A DNA stretch of 64,000 nt from Mycobacterium sp. ST-F2 (GTDB taxonomy: Bacteria > Actinomycetota > Actinomycetes > Mycobacteriales > Mycobacteriaceae). The stretch is from positions 124,001 to 188,000 of the forward strand of contig NZ_JMHT01000007.1 in the NCBI RefSeq assembly GCF_001905655.1, read 5' to 3'. Below, one piece after another: positions 32,075-41,417 of the stretch (position 1 is its first letter; each line of letters opens with the position of its first letter). Position numbers and translations under genes: made by a program. The notes below the pieces were generated by a model, which did no database searches, was not told the origin of the DNA, and saw only the letters and a program-made list of their open reading frames with translations.

Positions 32075-33493
32075 GTGAATAGGCGCGGAAAAATCGTCTG
32101 TACCCTCGGCCCGGCTACCTCCACCGATGAGGGCGTAAGGGCCCTGGTGGAAGCTGGGATGGATGTGGCGCGGCTGAACTTCAGCCATGGTGCGCACGCC
32201 GACCATGAGGTGGCCTACAAGCGCGTGCGCGCGGCCTCCGATGCCGCCGGCCGTGCCGTCGGCATCCTCGCGGACCTGCAGGGCCCGAAGATCCGGCTCG
32301 GTCGCTTCGCCGACGGGCCCACCGAATGGCGCACCGGCGAGACGGTGCGGATCACCGTTGACGACTGCGAAGGCACCCATGACCGGGTGTCGACCACCTA
32401 CAAGCAGCTGGCCGAGGACGCCGTCGCCGGTGACCGCCTGCTGGTGGACGACGGCAAGGTCGGCCTGGTGGTCGACAAGATCGACGGCAACGACGTCGTC
32501 TGCACCGTCACCGAAGGTGGTCCGGTCAGCAACAACAAGGGCCTGTCGCTGCCCGGGATGAACGTGTCGGTGCCGGCGCTGTCCGAGAAGGACATCGACG
32601 ATCTGAGGTTCGCTCTGAAGCTCGGCGTCGACCTGGTCGCGCTGTCTTTCGTCCGGTCGCCCGCCGACATCGAACTCGTGCACGAGGTGATGGACGAGGT
32701 GGGCCGCCGGGTGCCCGTGATCGCCAAGCTCGAGAAGCCCGAAGCCGTCGCCAACCTCGAGGCGATCGTCCTGGCGTTCGACGCCGTCATGGTCGCCCGC
32801 GGTGACCTGGGCGTCGAACTGCCGCTCGAAGAAGTTCCGCTGGTCCAGAAGCGCGCCATCCAGATGGCGCGGGAGAACGCCAAGCCGGTCATCGTGGCCA
32901 CGCAGATGCTCGAGTCGATGATCGAGAACTCCCGGCCCACCCGGGCTGAGGCCTCGGACGTCGCCAACGCGATTCTCGACGGCGCCGACGCCGTGATGCT
33001 CTCCGGTGAGACGTCGGTCGGCAAGTACGCGCTCGAGGCCGTGCGGACCATGGCGCGCATCGTGAAAGCCGTCGAGGCCAACTCCACGGCCGCTCCGCCG
33101 TTGACCCACGTGCCGCGCACCAAGCGTGGCGTCATCTCCTATGCGGCCCGCGACATCGGCGAGCGGCTGGACGCCAAGGCCCTGGTTGCGTTCACGCAGT
33201 CGGGCGACACCGTGCGCCGGTTGTCCCGCCTGCACACGCCACTGCCGCTGCTGGCGTTCACCGACCTGCCCGAGGTGCGCAGCCAGCTGGCACTGACCTG
33301 GGGCACCGAGACGTTCATCGTGCCGCAGATGGACAGCACCGACGGCATGATCCAAGAGGTCGACAAGGCGCTGCTGGAGCTGGACCGCTACAAGCGCGGT
33401 GACCTTGTGGTCATCGTCGCAGGCGCGCCTCCGGGCACAGTAGGCTCGACCAACCTGATCCACGTGCACCGGATCGGGGAGGAAGATCACTAG
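32075..33493 (+). CDS. pyk: Pyruvate kinase
   Basis: Glycolytic enzyme turning phosphoenolpyruvate and ADP into pyruvate and ATP. The barrel begins with RGKIVCTLGPATS; the active-site Lys lies in VPVIAKLEKPEAVANL, the Mg-binding Glu/Asp in MVARGDLGVELPLEEVP, and the substrate loop in TQMLESMIENSRPTRAEASDVANAILDG. 472 residues, matching the single mycobacterial pyruvate kinase. GTG start appears leaderless. tesB follows after 42 bp. Confidence 0.97.
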   Translation: MNRRGKIVCTLGPATSTDEGVRALVEAGMDVARLNFSHGAHADHEVAYKRVRAASDAAGRAVGILADLQGPKIRLGRFADGPTEWRTGETVRITVDDCEGTHDRVSTTYKQLAEDAVAGDRLLVDDGKVGLVVDKIDGNDVVCTVTEGGPVSNNKGLSLPGMNVSVPALSEKDIDDLRFALKLGVDLVALSFVRSPADIELVHEVMDEVGRRVPVIAKLEKPEAVANLEAIVLAFDAVMVARGDLGVELPLEEVPLVQKRAIQMARENAKPVIVATQMLESMIENSRPTRAEASDVANAILDGADAVMLSGETSVGKYALEAVRTMARIVKAVEANSTAAPPLTHVPRTKRGVISYAARDIGERLDAKALVAFTQSGDTVRRLSRLHTPLPLLAFTDLPEVRSQLALTWGTETFIVPQMDSTDGMIQEVDKALLELDRYKRGDLVVIVAGAPPGTVGSTNLIHVHRIGEEDH

Positions 33494-33500
33494 CACGCCG

Positions 33501-33522
33501 GGGCGAGCGAAGCGACGGGAAA
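33501..33522. repeat. 22-bp dispersed repeat, copy 1
   Basis: The 22 bases match 45195-45216 exactly. This copy is in the pyk-tesB gap; the other is inside the 3' end of a histidine kinase gene. Confidence 0.7.
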
Positions 33523-33535
33523 GAGACGGCAACGC

Positions 33536-34396
33536 GTGACGACTGCGGATTTCGAGGAACTGCTCAAGATTCTCGACGTCACCCAGGTCGACGACGACAC
33601 CTTCACCGGTGGTCATCCCAGCCGGAACCCGGTCCGCACCTTCGGCGGTCAGATGATGGCGCAGGCGTTCGTCGCCGCCAGCCGTACCGTGCCGCCGAAG
33701 TTGCCGCCGACGACGCTCTCGACGCACTTCATCGCCGGCGGTGACCCGGAGCGCGACCTGGAGTTCAAAGTGGTCCGGTTGCGCGACGAGCGACGGTTCG
33801 CCAACCGCCGGGTCGACGTCATGCAGGGTGACACGCTCCTGGCGACGGCGCTGGTGTCACACCTGGCCGGCGGCAAGAGCCTGGAGCATGCCGTCAAGGC
33901 GCCGGTGGTGCCGGATCCGTTGTCGCTGCCCACGATTGACGACCTGCTGAAGGGCTACGAGCAAACCGTCCCGCTCTTCGTCGAGGCGCTCAAGCCCATC
34001 GAATGGCGCTACACCAACGACCCGGCCTGGGTGATGCGGGACAAGGGCGGCAAGCTCGACCACAACCGCGTGTGGCTCAAGACCATGGGCGCCATGCCGG
34101 ACGAGCAGGTGCTGCACGCCGCGGCACTGGTGTACTCGTCGGACACGACGTTGCTGGACTCGATCATCACCACCCACGGGCTGTCGTGGGGCCACGACCG
34201 GATTTTCGCGGTCACCATGAACCACACCGTGTGGTTCCACCGGCCCATCAAGTTCGACGAGTGGGTGCTGTATTCGACGACGTCACCGGTGGCCGCCGAT
34301 TCCCGGGGCCTGGCCTCCGGCCATTTCTTCGATCGCTCCGGTCAGGTGCTGGCGACGGTCACTCAGGAAGGCATCGTCAAACACTTTCCGGGCTGA
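33536..34396 (+). CDS. tesB: Acyl-CoA thioesterase II TesB
   Basis: 286 residues, double hot-dog fold hydrolysing medium/long acyl-CoA. N-terminal HPSRNPVRTFGGQMMAQAFVAA and STHFIAGGDP are typical; C-terminal DSIITTHGLSWGHDRIF, MNHTVWFHRP and SRGLASGHFFDRSGQVLATVTQEG carry the catalytic Asp/Thr/Gln set. Equivalent to TesB1 (Rv1618), which also follows pyk. GTG start. Convergent with the DUF4190 gene; a hairpin lies between. Confidence 0.94.
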   Translation: MTTADFEELLKILDVTQVDDDTFTGGHPSRNPVRTFGGQMMAQAFVAASRTVPPKLPPTTLSTHFIAGGDPERDLEFKVVRLRDERRFANRRVDVMQGDTLLATALVSHLAGGKSLEHAVKAPVVPDPLSLPTIDDLLKGYEQTVPLFVEALKPIEWRYTNDPAWVMRDKGGKLDHNRVWLKTMGAMPDEQVLHAAALVYSSDTTLLDSIITTHGLSWGHDRIFAVTMNHTVWFHRPIKFDEWVLYSTTSPVAADSRGLASGHFFDRSGQVLATVTQEGIVKHFPG

Positions 34397-34407
34397 CGGT
34401 TTTGGGC

Positions 34408-34429
34408 GGGGTCAGTTGACCTTGACCCC
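34408..34429. terminator. Terminator hairpin between tesB and DUF4190 gene
   Basis: GGGGTCA (34408-34414) pairs with TGACCCC (34423-34429) around an 8-nt loop. It overlaps the stop codon of the minus-strand gene and follows the tesB stop by 11 bases. Confidence 0.6.
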
Positions 34430-34864
34430 GAACTCCTTCTCGATGCGGCTCCTGAAGTCCTGGACGCAGGTGCTCTGGGCGTTCTGGTCCTGCCCGGCGC
34501 GGGTCATGCAGTCGGCGTAGTCGCCGAACCCGACCTGACGGTAGAAACCGATCGCGACGAAGACGAACACCACGGCCAGCACCGTCGCCAGTGCACCGAG
34601 CGCGATGCCCGCGCCGGCCACCACGCCGTTGTCGGCGAGGCCCTGCTTGACCCGGCTGCGGCCGACGACGCCGCACGCCACCGCGCCGAGTCCGAACAGC
34701 AGCCCACCGATCACCGACCACGACGTCAGTAGTCCCACGATGCCGAGGACCAACGCGGTGGTGCCCATGCCATTGCGGGGCGCCGCTGTGTACGGCCCGT
34801 ATCCCTGACTGGCGTAGGGCGGCGGTGGCGGCGGGGGATACCCGCCACCGGGATACATGCTCAT
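34412..34864 (-). CDS. DUF4190-type small membrane protein
   Basis: 150 residues: Pro/Gly/Tyr-rich N-terminus with a PPPPPPP run, then a DUF4190-like hydrophobic pair (GTTALVLGIVGLLTSWSVIGGLLFGLGAVACG ... VVAGAGIALGALATVLAVVFV) and a 40-residue tail with two Cys (DCMTRAG and STCVQDF). The ATG overlaps the cydC stop by four bases, so it is the last gene of the cydABDC transcript. Function unknown. Confidence 0.85.
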   Translation of the reverse strand: MSMYPGGGYPPPPPPPYASQGYGPYTAAPRNGMGTTALVLGIVGLLTSWSVIGGLLFGLGAVACGVVGRSRVKQGLADNGVVAGAGIALGALATVLAVVFVFVAIGFYRQVGFGDYADCMTRAGQDQNAQSTCVQDFRSRIEKEFGVKVN

Positions 34865-36387
34865 GACCCCGCAGGGTACCCGTCGTTGCTGGAGTCCAGG
34901 TCCAGCACCGCACAGTCCAGGTGCGCCGGTAGGTGGTGCGTGGCCACCACCACCGCGCGGTCGGGGCCGAACAATGCACCGGGAGTGAGGAGTTCGGCGA
35001 GCAGGCGGTGGCTGTCGGTGGCATCGAGGTGTTCGGTCGGCTCGTCGAGCAGCACCACAGGGAAGTCGGTGAGCAGAGCGCGGGCGAGCAACAGTCGTCG
35101 ACGCTGACCGGCGGAGACCGCGGCGGCGCCGCCGTCGAGCAGGGTGGACAACCCGTCGGGCAGTGTCGCCAGCCACGGTCCGAGGCCGACCTGGTGCAGC
35201 GCGGTGGTGAGCTCCTCGTCGGTGGCGTCGCCGCGGGCCACCAGGAGGTTGTCCCGCAGCGTGGTGTCGAAGAGGTGCGCGTCTTCGGCGAAAAACCCTG
35301 CCGGTGAACCGGTTACGCGGTGGTGGTCGGCCGTGGCCAGCAGCAGCGTGGTCTTGCCGCGGCCACTGGCGCCCAGCACGGCAATGCGGTCGCCGGCACT
35401 CACCTGCAGGGGCGAGACGGCGGTGAGCACGCGGTCCGTCGGTTCATCGGCCAGCATCCCCGTCAGTCGCTGCAGGGCGATGTGGGCCCGGGTCAGTTGC
35501 ACTGCCGCAGCGGGCAGCGCGCCGGTCGCTTCGAACGCCGACAACGGCAGCAGCATGAGGATCGCCAGCGTCGTGGGTGCGACGGCGCCGGCCAGCGAGA
35601 CGGCCGCGATCACCGCGGCGATCGCGCTGGCGCCGGTGGCGAGGATCGGGACCGCGGCCGCCATTGCGGCAGGTCGGGCGGCGCGGTCGACGGCGTCGCC
35701 CCAACGACGGTGGTCCGCGCCGGCTTGCGCGATGACGTCGGTCAGCCGCCCGGACACGGCCAGTTCGGCGGCATGGTCCAGGGCCAGCATGACGGACCCG
35801 TCGCGACCCGAATGATGCGCTGCGGCAAGGTTCTCGGAGGCCTGGGCGGCGCGGGCCGCCTGCCACGGTGCCCACACGCCGGCGACCACCAATCCGGCGG
35901 CCAGGACGAGGGCCGCCGCGGGGGAGATGACGGCGATGACGACCACCGCGGCCGTCGACAACACCGTCGCCACGGCGATCGGCAGCACCGAGCGCGCCAG
36001 GGTGTCGGCCAGGTCGTCGACGGAAGCACCTGCGCGCGAGACCAATTCGCCGCTGCTCAGCCGCAGTACGGTCGCCGGCGGTGCCGCGCACAGGCGCCGG
36101 TAGAGCTCGGTACGGGCGTGGCCCGCGGCCCGCAGCGCCACGTCGTGTGACGCCAGCCGCTCGCAATAGCCCAGCACCCCACGGGAAATGCCGAACAGCC
36201 GCACCGCCACCACCGCGACGGTCAATTCCAGAATCGGCGGACGCTCCCAGGCCCGGGTGATCAACCACGCCGACACCCCGGCCAGGGCGAGTGCGCTGCC
36301 GAGCGCCGCCGACCCGAGGAAGACGGCGAGGGCCAGACGGGTGAGCCGGGGCCGGAGCAGGTCGATCGCGAATCTAACTGTGGACAC
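34861..36387 (-). CDS. cydC: Heterodimeric thiol/heme ABC transporter subunit CydC
   Basis: 508 residues: six transmembrane helices then an ATPase domain. CydDC exports cysteine/glutathione-type thiols (heme also proposed) and is needed to assemble cytochrome bd. Walker A is VLGASGRGKTTLL (Ser/Arg variant of GxxGxGK[ST]), Walker B VVLLDEPTEHLD. The signature motif is degenerate, VSAGQRRRL in place of LSGGQ. GTG at 36387 was chosen for a GGGAGG site eight bases upstream; it overlaps the end of cydD by 14 bases. Confidence 0.9.
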   Translation of the reverse strand: MSTVRFAIDLLRPRLTRLALAVFLGSAALGSALALAGVSAWLITRAWERPPILELTVAVVAVRLFGISRGVLGYCERLASHDVALRAAGHARTELYRRLCAAPPATVLRLSSGELVSRAGASVDDLADTLARSVLPIAVATVLSTAAVVVIAVISPAAALVLAAGLVVAGVWAPWQAARAAQASENLAAAHHSGRDGSVMLALDHAAELAVSGRLTDVIAQAGADHRRWGDAVDRAARPAAMAAAVPILATGASAIAAVIAAVSLAGAVAPTTLAILMLLPLSAFEATGALPAAAVQLTRAHIALQRLTGMLADEPTDRVLTAVSPLQVSAGDRIAVLGASGRGKTTLLLATADHHRVTGSPAGFFAEDAHLFDTTLRDNLLVARGDATDEELTTALHQVGLGPWLATLPDGLSTLLDGGAAAVSAGQRRRLLLARALLTDFPVVLLDEPTEHLDATDSHRLLAELLTPGALFGPDRAVVVATHHLPAHLDCAVLDLDSSNDGYPAGS

Positions 36388-37981
36388 GGGACGCACCTCC
36401 CGTCTGGACGATCTCGTCACCGACGGCCAGCACGGCGGCCCGGTGTCCGACGACGATGACGGAGGCGCCGGCTGCAGCGCGGGCCCGGACCGCTTGGAGG
36501 ACGCGGATTTCCAGTTCGGCGTTCAGATGTGAGGTCGGTTCGTCGAGCAGCAGCACCGGGGTACGACGGCCCAGCACCCGGGCCAGCGCCAGCCGCTGCC
36601 GTTGGCCCAGCGACAGCCCGGAGCCACCGCGGCCCAGCACGGTGTCGAGTCCGGCGGGCAGGGTCGCCAGCACCTCGTCGAATCCCGCTGCGCGACAAGC
36701 GTCGTCGAGGTCGGGGAGGGCGCCGAGCAGTTCGAGGTTCTCCCGCACGGTGCCCGGGATCAGTACCGGCCGTTGCGGCAGCCAGCCGATCTGCTGCCAC
36801 CAGTGCGCCCGGTCCAGCGCGCTGACCTCACGCCCATCGATCAGCACCCGGCCCGCGTCGGGCGTCGTCAACCCCAGGATCGCCTGCAGCGCCGTGCTTT
36901 TCCCACTGCCGTTGGGGCCCGTCAGCACCGTCACCGAACCCGGTGCGGCCCGCAGCGTCAGATTGTGCGGGGCCGGTCCGTCCCGGCCGTCGATGCTGAC
37001 GTGCTCGAGGGCGATGGTCGGCTGCGCTCCGACGCGCCCGGTGCCGGATTCCGGCTGCGCCGCGGTGTCGAGCAGTCGGTAGGCCTGGCCGAAGGCGACC
37101 TTCCCGTCCTGCGCCGCATGGAATTCCACGCCGACACGGCGCAGCGGCCAGAACACCTCCGGTGCCAGCAGCAGCACGGTCAGCGCGACGGGCAGGGTGA
37201 CGCCGCCGCTGACCAGTCGCAGGCCGACACCGACGGCGACCAGCGCCACCCCGAGGGTCGCCAGCAGTTCCAGAACCAGGGCGGACAGGAACGCGATACG
37301 CAGGGTCGCCAGGGCCGAATGCCGGTGTGCGTCAGACAGTTCGGTGATGCGGGGCGCGGCGCCGTCGGCGCGGTCGAGGGCGCGCAGGGTCGGAATCCCC
37401 GCGATCAGGTCGAGTAGCCGCGACTGCAGGGTCGCCATGGCGGCCAGCGCGGCCGCCGACCGTTCCGTCGTCATGACGCCGATCAGCACCATGAACAGCG
37501 GGATCAGCGGCAGCGCGATCAGCACGACCGCAGCGGATTTCACGTCATACCAGGCGATCAGCATCACCGCGGCCGGGGTCAGCAGCACCGACATGACCAC
37601 TGCGGGCAGGTAGCGGGTGAAGTACGGCCGCAGCCCGTCCAGGCCGCGGGTGAGCAGGATCGCGGCCTCGTCGCGCACGGCCTGCCGCCGGTGCGGCGGT
37701 AGCGCGGTCACGGCCGTCAGGACCTGGGCGTCGAGATCGGCGATCATCGCGGTCGCGCCGTGCTGGCTCAGCCTGGCCTGCCACCACTGGGCGCCTGCCC
37801 GCAGCGTCCACAGGGCCGCGAGTGCCACCAGTTGCGGCGCCCAGTGCGACAGCGGGGCAGGACGGGTGATGACTCCGGCCACTGTCTGCGCGGTCAATAC
37901 CGCCGCCGCGAGAGCGGCGCCGGTGATGACGGCCCCGCTACCGACCGTCGCGGCCAGGTGCCGCCGCAGGCCGGCGGTCAT
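36374..37981 (-). CDS. cydD: Heterodimeric thiol/heme ABC transporter subunit CydD
   Basis: 535 residues from the ATG at 37981; transmembrane domain then ATPase with Walker A LTGPNGSGKSTAL, Q-loop QIGWLPQRPVL, signature LSLGQRQRLALARVLG and Walker B VLLLDEPTSHL. The frame is open into the cydB end, and a CTG at 38008 would overlap the cydB stop (CTGA) and give nine more residues (TRSSTNPR), so the true start is uncertain. Works with CydC to mature cytochrome bd. The signature motif is better preserved here than in CydC, suggesting asymmetric ATP sites. Confidence 0.9.
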   Translation of the reverse strand: MTAGLRRHLAATVGSGAVITGAALAAAVLTAQTVAGVITRPAPLSHWAPQLVALAALWTLRAGAQWWQARLSQHGATAMIADLDAQVLTAVTALPPHRRQAVRDEAAILLTRGLDGLRPYFTRYLPAVVMSVLLTPAAVMLIAWYDVKSAAVVLIALPLIPLFMVLIGVMTTERSAAALAAMATLQSRLLDLIAGIPTLRALDRADGAAPRITELSDAHRHSALATLRIAFLSALVLELLATLGVALVAVGVGLRLVSGGVTLPVALTVLLLAPEVFWPLRRVGVEFHAAQDGKVAFGQAYRLLDTAAQPESGTGRVGAQPTIALEHVSIDGRDGPAPHNLTLRAAPGSVTVLTGPNGSGKSTALQAILGLTTPDAGRVLIDGREVSALDRAHWWQQIGWLPQRPVLIPGTVRENLELLGALPDLDDACRAAGFDEVLATLPAGLDTVLGRGGSGLSLGQRQRLALARVLGRRTPVLLLDEPTSHLNAELEIRVLQAVRARAAAGASVIVVGHRAAVLAVGDEIVQTGGASRVHS

Positions 37982-38004
37982 GCGGGGATTGGTCGACGAT
38001 CGGG

Positions 38005-39060
38005 TCAGTGCGGCGCGCCGTTCCGGGACAAGCCGATGGATGCGGGAATGTGCTCGGCCGAAATCCGTTGCCGGAACACCCAGTACGTCCAGCCCTGGTA
38101 GCACATCACCAGCGGGGTGAGCAGCAGTGCGGCCCAGGTCATCACCTTCAGGGTGTAGGGCGTCGACGACGCGTTATGGATGGTCAGGCTCCACGCCGGA
38201 TTGAGGCTCGACGGAACGAGATTCGGGTACAGGCAGCTGAACAGCAGTACGACCACGGCGGCGACAACCACGGCGGTCGCCGCGAAGGCCCAACCGTCGG
38301 CGCGGCGCGTCCACACCAGGCGGACGGCGGAAAGTTGCGCCACCACAGCGATTCCCAACGCGATCCAGGTCACGTCGTTGCCGTATGCCACCTGCGTCCA
38401 GATGCCGAACGCGGCCACGATCACCGTCACCGGAACGGTCAGCCTGGTGGCGAAGTGGCGGGCGTCATCATGCACGGCCCCTTCGGTTTTCAGCGTGACG
38501 AACACCGCGCCGTGGAAGGCGAACAGGCTGGCCGTGGCGATGCCGCCGAGTAGCGAGTACGGGTTCAGCACATCGCCGAAGGACAGGTGAATCTGGTGGT
38601 GGGCGTCGACGGGCAGGCCGCGCAGGATGGAGGCGAAGGCCACGCCCCACAGCACGGCCGGCAGCCACGATCCCATGGCGATGCCGATGTCGGCCCACCG
38701 GCGCCACTGCGGGTCGTCGATCTTGCCGCGCCATTCGATGGCGCACACCCGCACGATCATGCCGACCAGGATCGCCAGCAGTGGCAGGTAGAGACCGGAG
38801 AACAGGGTGGCATACATACCGGGGAAGGCCGCGAACATCGCCGCGCCCGCGGTGATGATCCAGACCTCGTTGCCGTCCCAGATCGGGCCGATGGTGTTCA
38901 GGGCCGCGCGGCGGTGCTGTTCCGGGTCGCCCTTCACGGCGCTGTCGGTGCGGCCGAAGAATTCCATCAGCATGCCGACGCCGAAGTCGAAGCCCTCCAG
39001 GACGAAGAAGCCCACGAAGAGCACGGCCAGGATGATGAACCAGAGGTGCTGGAGTGTCAT
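38005..39060 (-). CDS. cydB: Cytochrome bd ubiquinol/menaquinol oxidase subunit II CydB
   Basis: 351 residues, about nine transmembrane helices. N-terminal LWFIILAVLFVGFFVLEGFDFGVGML is the typical CydB opening, followed by NTIGPIWDGNEVWIITAGAAMFAAFP. Structural partner of CydA in the bd oxidase used at low oxygen or when the bcc-aa3 branch is inhibited. Separated from cydA by 12 bp; overlaps or abuts cydD. Confidence 0.96.
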   Translation of the reverse strand: MTLQHLWFIILAVLFVGFFVLEGFDFGVGMLMEFFGRTDSAVKGDPEQHRRAALNTIGPIWDGNEVWIITAGAAMFAAFPGMYATLFSGLYLPLLAILVGMIVRVCAIEWRGKIDDPQWRRWADIGIAMGSWLPAVLWGVAFASILRGLPVDAHHQIHLSFGDVLNPYSLLGGIATASLFAFHGAVFVTLKTEGAVHDDARHFATRLTVPVTVIVAAFGIWTQVAYGNDVTWIALGIAVVAQLSAVRLVWTRRADGWAFAATAVVVAAVVVLLFSCLYPNLVPSSLNPAWSLTIHNASSTPYTLKVMTWAALLLTPLVMCYQGWTYWVFRQRISAEHIPASIGLSRNGAPH

Positions 39061-39072
39061 GGCTCCCCCTTC

Positions 39073-40521
39073 CTAGTACGCGAACGACAGGGGCGCGACG
39101 TCGTCGCTACCGGGTGGGGTGGGCGGTGTCGGCTCGGCGTCGTGCTCCAGCGGCCCTTCGAGCGTGTAGCGGCGCAGCAGCCAGAACCAGATGGCGGCCA
39201 GCAGTGCGTACAGCGCGGTGAAGGTGATCAGCGAGATCCAGACCGTGCCCGCGCTGTGGTCCGACACACCCTGCCGGATGGTGAGGTGCAGGTTCGGGTC
39301 GCCTGTCGGGTTGGTGGCGACCACCCAGGGTTGCCGGCCCATCTCGGTGAAGACCCAGCCGGCACTGTTGGCCAGGAACGGCATGGGCAGCGTCACCAGC
39401 GCGAAGAGGCTCAGCCAGCGCTGGGTGGGGATCCGGCCCTTGCGGGTCAGCCACAGCGTGGTGAGGGCGAAAAGTCCTGGGAAGGCCAGCAATCCGATCA
39501 TCATGCGGAACGACCAGTAGGTGACGAACAGGTTGGGTCGGTAGTCGCCCGGGCCGTATTTGGCCACATATTCGTTCTGCAGATCCTGCACGCCTTCGAG
39601 GCGGACGCCCTCGAACTTGCTCTCGGCCAGGAAGGGCAACACGTACGGCACCTCGATGACGTGCATGACGCTGTCGCAGTTGTTGTGGGTACCGATGGTC
39701 AGCACCGAGAAATCGGGGTCGGTTTCGGTGTGGCACAACGATTCTGCGGACGCCATCTTCATCGGCTGCTGGACGAACATCAGCTTGCCCTGGATGTCGC
39801 CGGTGAGCCCGAGCGAGGCCGCGGCGACCAGTGCGACCCAACAGCCCAGCACGGCAGCGGGCCGGAACATGGTCCGCGATTCTTCGGTGTTGCCACTGCG
39901 CACCATCCACCAGGCGCTGATGGCCGCGACGAACGTGGACGCCGTCAGGATCGCGCCGCCGACGGTGTGGGTGAACGCCGCGATGCCGGTGTTGTTGGTC
40001 AGCAGCTCCCAGATGCTGGTGAGCTCGGCCCGTCCGGTCTCCGGGTTGTAGTGCGCGCCAACGGGATGCTGCATGAACGAGTTGGCCGAGATGATGAAGA
40101 ACGCCGACGCGTTCACGCCGAACGCGACGATCCAGATGCACGCCAGGTGCACCAGGCGCGGCAGCTTCGTCCAGCCGAAGATCCACAGGCCGATGAAGGT
40201 GGATTCGAAGAAGAAAGCGGCCAGGCCCTCGAGGGCCAGGGGCGCGCCGAACACGTCGCCGACGAACCGTGAGTACTCGCTCCAGTTCATGCCGAACTGG
40301 AATTCCTGCACGATGCCCGTGGCCACGCCGAGGGCGAAGTTGATCAGGAACAGCTTGCCGAAGAACTTGGTCAGCCGGTACCAGGCCGGATTACCGGTCA
40401 CCACCCAGATGGTCTGCATGACGGCCAACAGCGGCGCGAGGCCGATGGTCAGCGGGACCAGGATGAAGTGGTAGACGGTGGTGATCCCGAACTGCCACCG
40501 CGATACGTCCAGTGCGTCCAT
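39073..40521 (-). CDS. cydA: Cytochrome bd oxidase subunit I CydA
   Basis: 482 residues, catalytic subunit with hemes b558, b595 and d. Visible heme/quinol residues: H18 in TTVYHFILVPLTIG, the EFQFGMNWSEYSRFVGDVFGAPLALEG block, the second axial His in the SFMQHPVG area, Q-loop QQPMKMASAESL with the conserved Lys and Glu, and GRQPWVVATNP. Short Q-loop form typical of actinobacteria. First gene of cydA-cydB-cydD-cydC-DUF4190. Confidence 0.96.
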   Translation of the reverse strand: MDALDVSRWQFGITTVYHFILVPLTIGLAPLLAVMQTIWVVTGNPAWYRLTKFFGKLFLINFALGVATGIVQEFQFGMNWSEYSRFVGDVFGAPLALEGLAAFFFESTFIGLWIFGWTKLPRLVHLACIWIVAFGVNASAFFIISANSFMQHPVGAHYNPETGRAELTSIWELLTNNTGIAAFTHTVGGAILTASTFVAAISAWWMVRSGNTEESRTMFRPAAVLGCWVALVAAASLGLTGDIQGKLMFVQQPMKMASAESLCHTETDPDFSVLTIGTHNNCDSVMHVIEVPYVLPFLAESKFEGVRLEGVQDLQNEYVAKYGPGDYRPNLFVTYWSFRMMIGLLAFPGLFALTTLWLTRKGRIPTQRWLSLFALVTLPMPFLANSAGWVFTEMGRQPWVVATNPTGDPNLHLTIRQGVSDHSAGTVWISLITFTALYALLAAIWFWLLRRYTLEGPLEHDAEPTPPTPPGSDDVAPLSFAY

Positions 40522-40661
40522 TGAGCCTTCCCCGAGCCGGAGGGATTGGTCTACGACTTACTGTAGTAGTTAAGGCGGGCGGCGGTCTAGACCCGCCGAA
40601 CAGCGAATTGTGTGGCCAGGCGCACAGGTGCGCCCGGCCACACGAAGCCGACGGTGCTGAC
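40522..40661. other. Promoter region of the cyd operon
   Basis: 140 bp between cydA and the HdeD-like gene (both minus strand). On the minus strand GAGG lies before the cydA start, and TACAGT (complement of 40560-40565) is a possible -10 in the only AT-rich stretch. No clear regulator box recognised. Confidence 0.3.
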
Positions 40662-41249
40662 TCAGGCATTGGTCGTCGCCTCGTTGATGGCCTTGTCAAC
40701 AGCCTTGGCGCCCTTGCGGATTCCGAATGCGGTGATCACTTCGGCGACGCCGGTGACCACCAGCCAGATGCCGGTCACCAGGGCCAGGGTGCCGATGGAT
40801 TCGATGGGCGACCCCAGCACCACGAAGCCCGCGATCAGGCTGATGATGCCGAGAAAGATGTTCCAGCCGCGGCCGGGCAGACCGGGGTCGCTGATCGCCG
40901 ACACCGTGGTGGCCACACCGCGGAAGATGAAGCCGATACCGATCCAGATGGCCAGCAGCAGTACGGCATCGCCGATATGACGGAACGCCAGCACCGCGAG
41001 CACCAGTGATGCTGCGCCACTGATGAATGCCAGCACCCGGCCGCCGGCCGCGACGTGCAGGCTGAACGCGAACACGACTTGGCCGATGCCGGTGACGAGC
41101 AGGTAGGCACCGAAGAAGATGGCCGCCACCGCGACCGAGATGCCGGGCTGGGCCAACACGGCGGCGCCCAACACCACAGCGATCAGGCCTGCGATGAGCT
41201 CGGTTTTCCACAGGTGCTGCAACAGACTTGGCTGAGTTTGCGTGGTCAT
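40662..41249 (-). CDS. HdeD-family (DUF308) membrane protein
   Basis: 195 residues, six predicted transmembrane segments arranged as repeated DUF308 pairs: LIAGLIAVVLGAAVLAQP, AAIFFGAYLLVTGIGQVVF, VLAFISGAASLVLAVLAF, LLLAIWIGIGFIFRG, IFLGIISLIAGFVVLGSP and LALVTGIWLVVTGVAEVI. The HdeD family is linked to acid resistance in enterics; its role in mycobacteria is not established. ATG at 41249 chosen as the start of the conserved part. Stands alone upstream of the cyd operon. Confidence 0.87.
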   Translation of the reverse strand: MTTQTQPSLLQHLWKTELIAGLIAVVLGAAVLAQPGISVAVAAIFFGAYLLVTGIGQVVFAFSLHVAAGGRVLAFISGAASLVLAVLAFRHIGDAVLLLAIWIGIGFIFRGVATTVSAISDPGLPGRGWNIFLGIISLIAGFVVLGSPIESIGTLALVTGIWLVVTGVAEVITAFGIRKGAKAVDKAINEATTNA

Positions 41250-41417
41250 TGACGCAGTCTCACATATTTGACGCCGGTGGAGCAGAGTTCGGACAACGGT
41301 GTTTTTCACGGTGGACAACCGTCGATTGGGCCGCTCGATGACCACTGTGCCGATAAGGTTCTCCCAAGTCATGGCAGTTGTGGTCGGGACAGAGCGAAGC
41401 AGTAAGGAAGAGGCAAC

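Noticed and set aside
38006..38008. CTG start for cydD overlapping the cydB stop
   Set aside because: CTG is a very rare start codon; kept as a comment, ATG at 37981 preferred.
38587..40272. 561-codon open frame antisense to cydB/cydA
   Set aside because: Shadow of cydA and cydB; no domain, composition typical of antisense frames.
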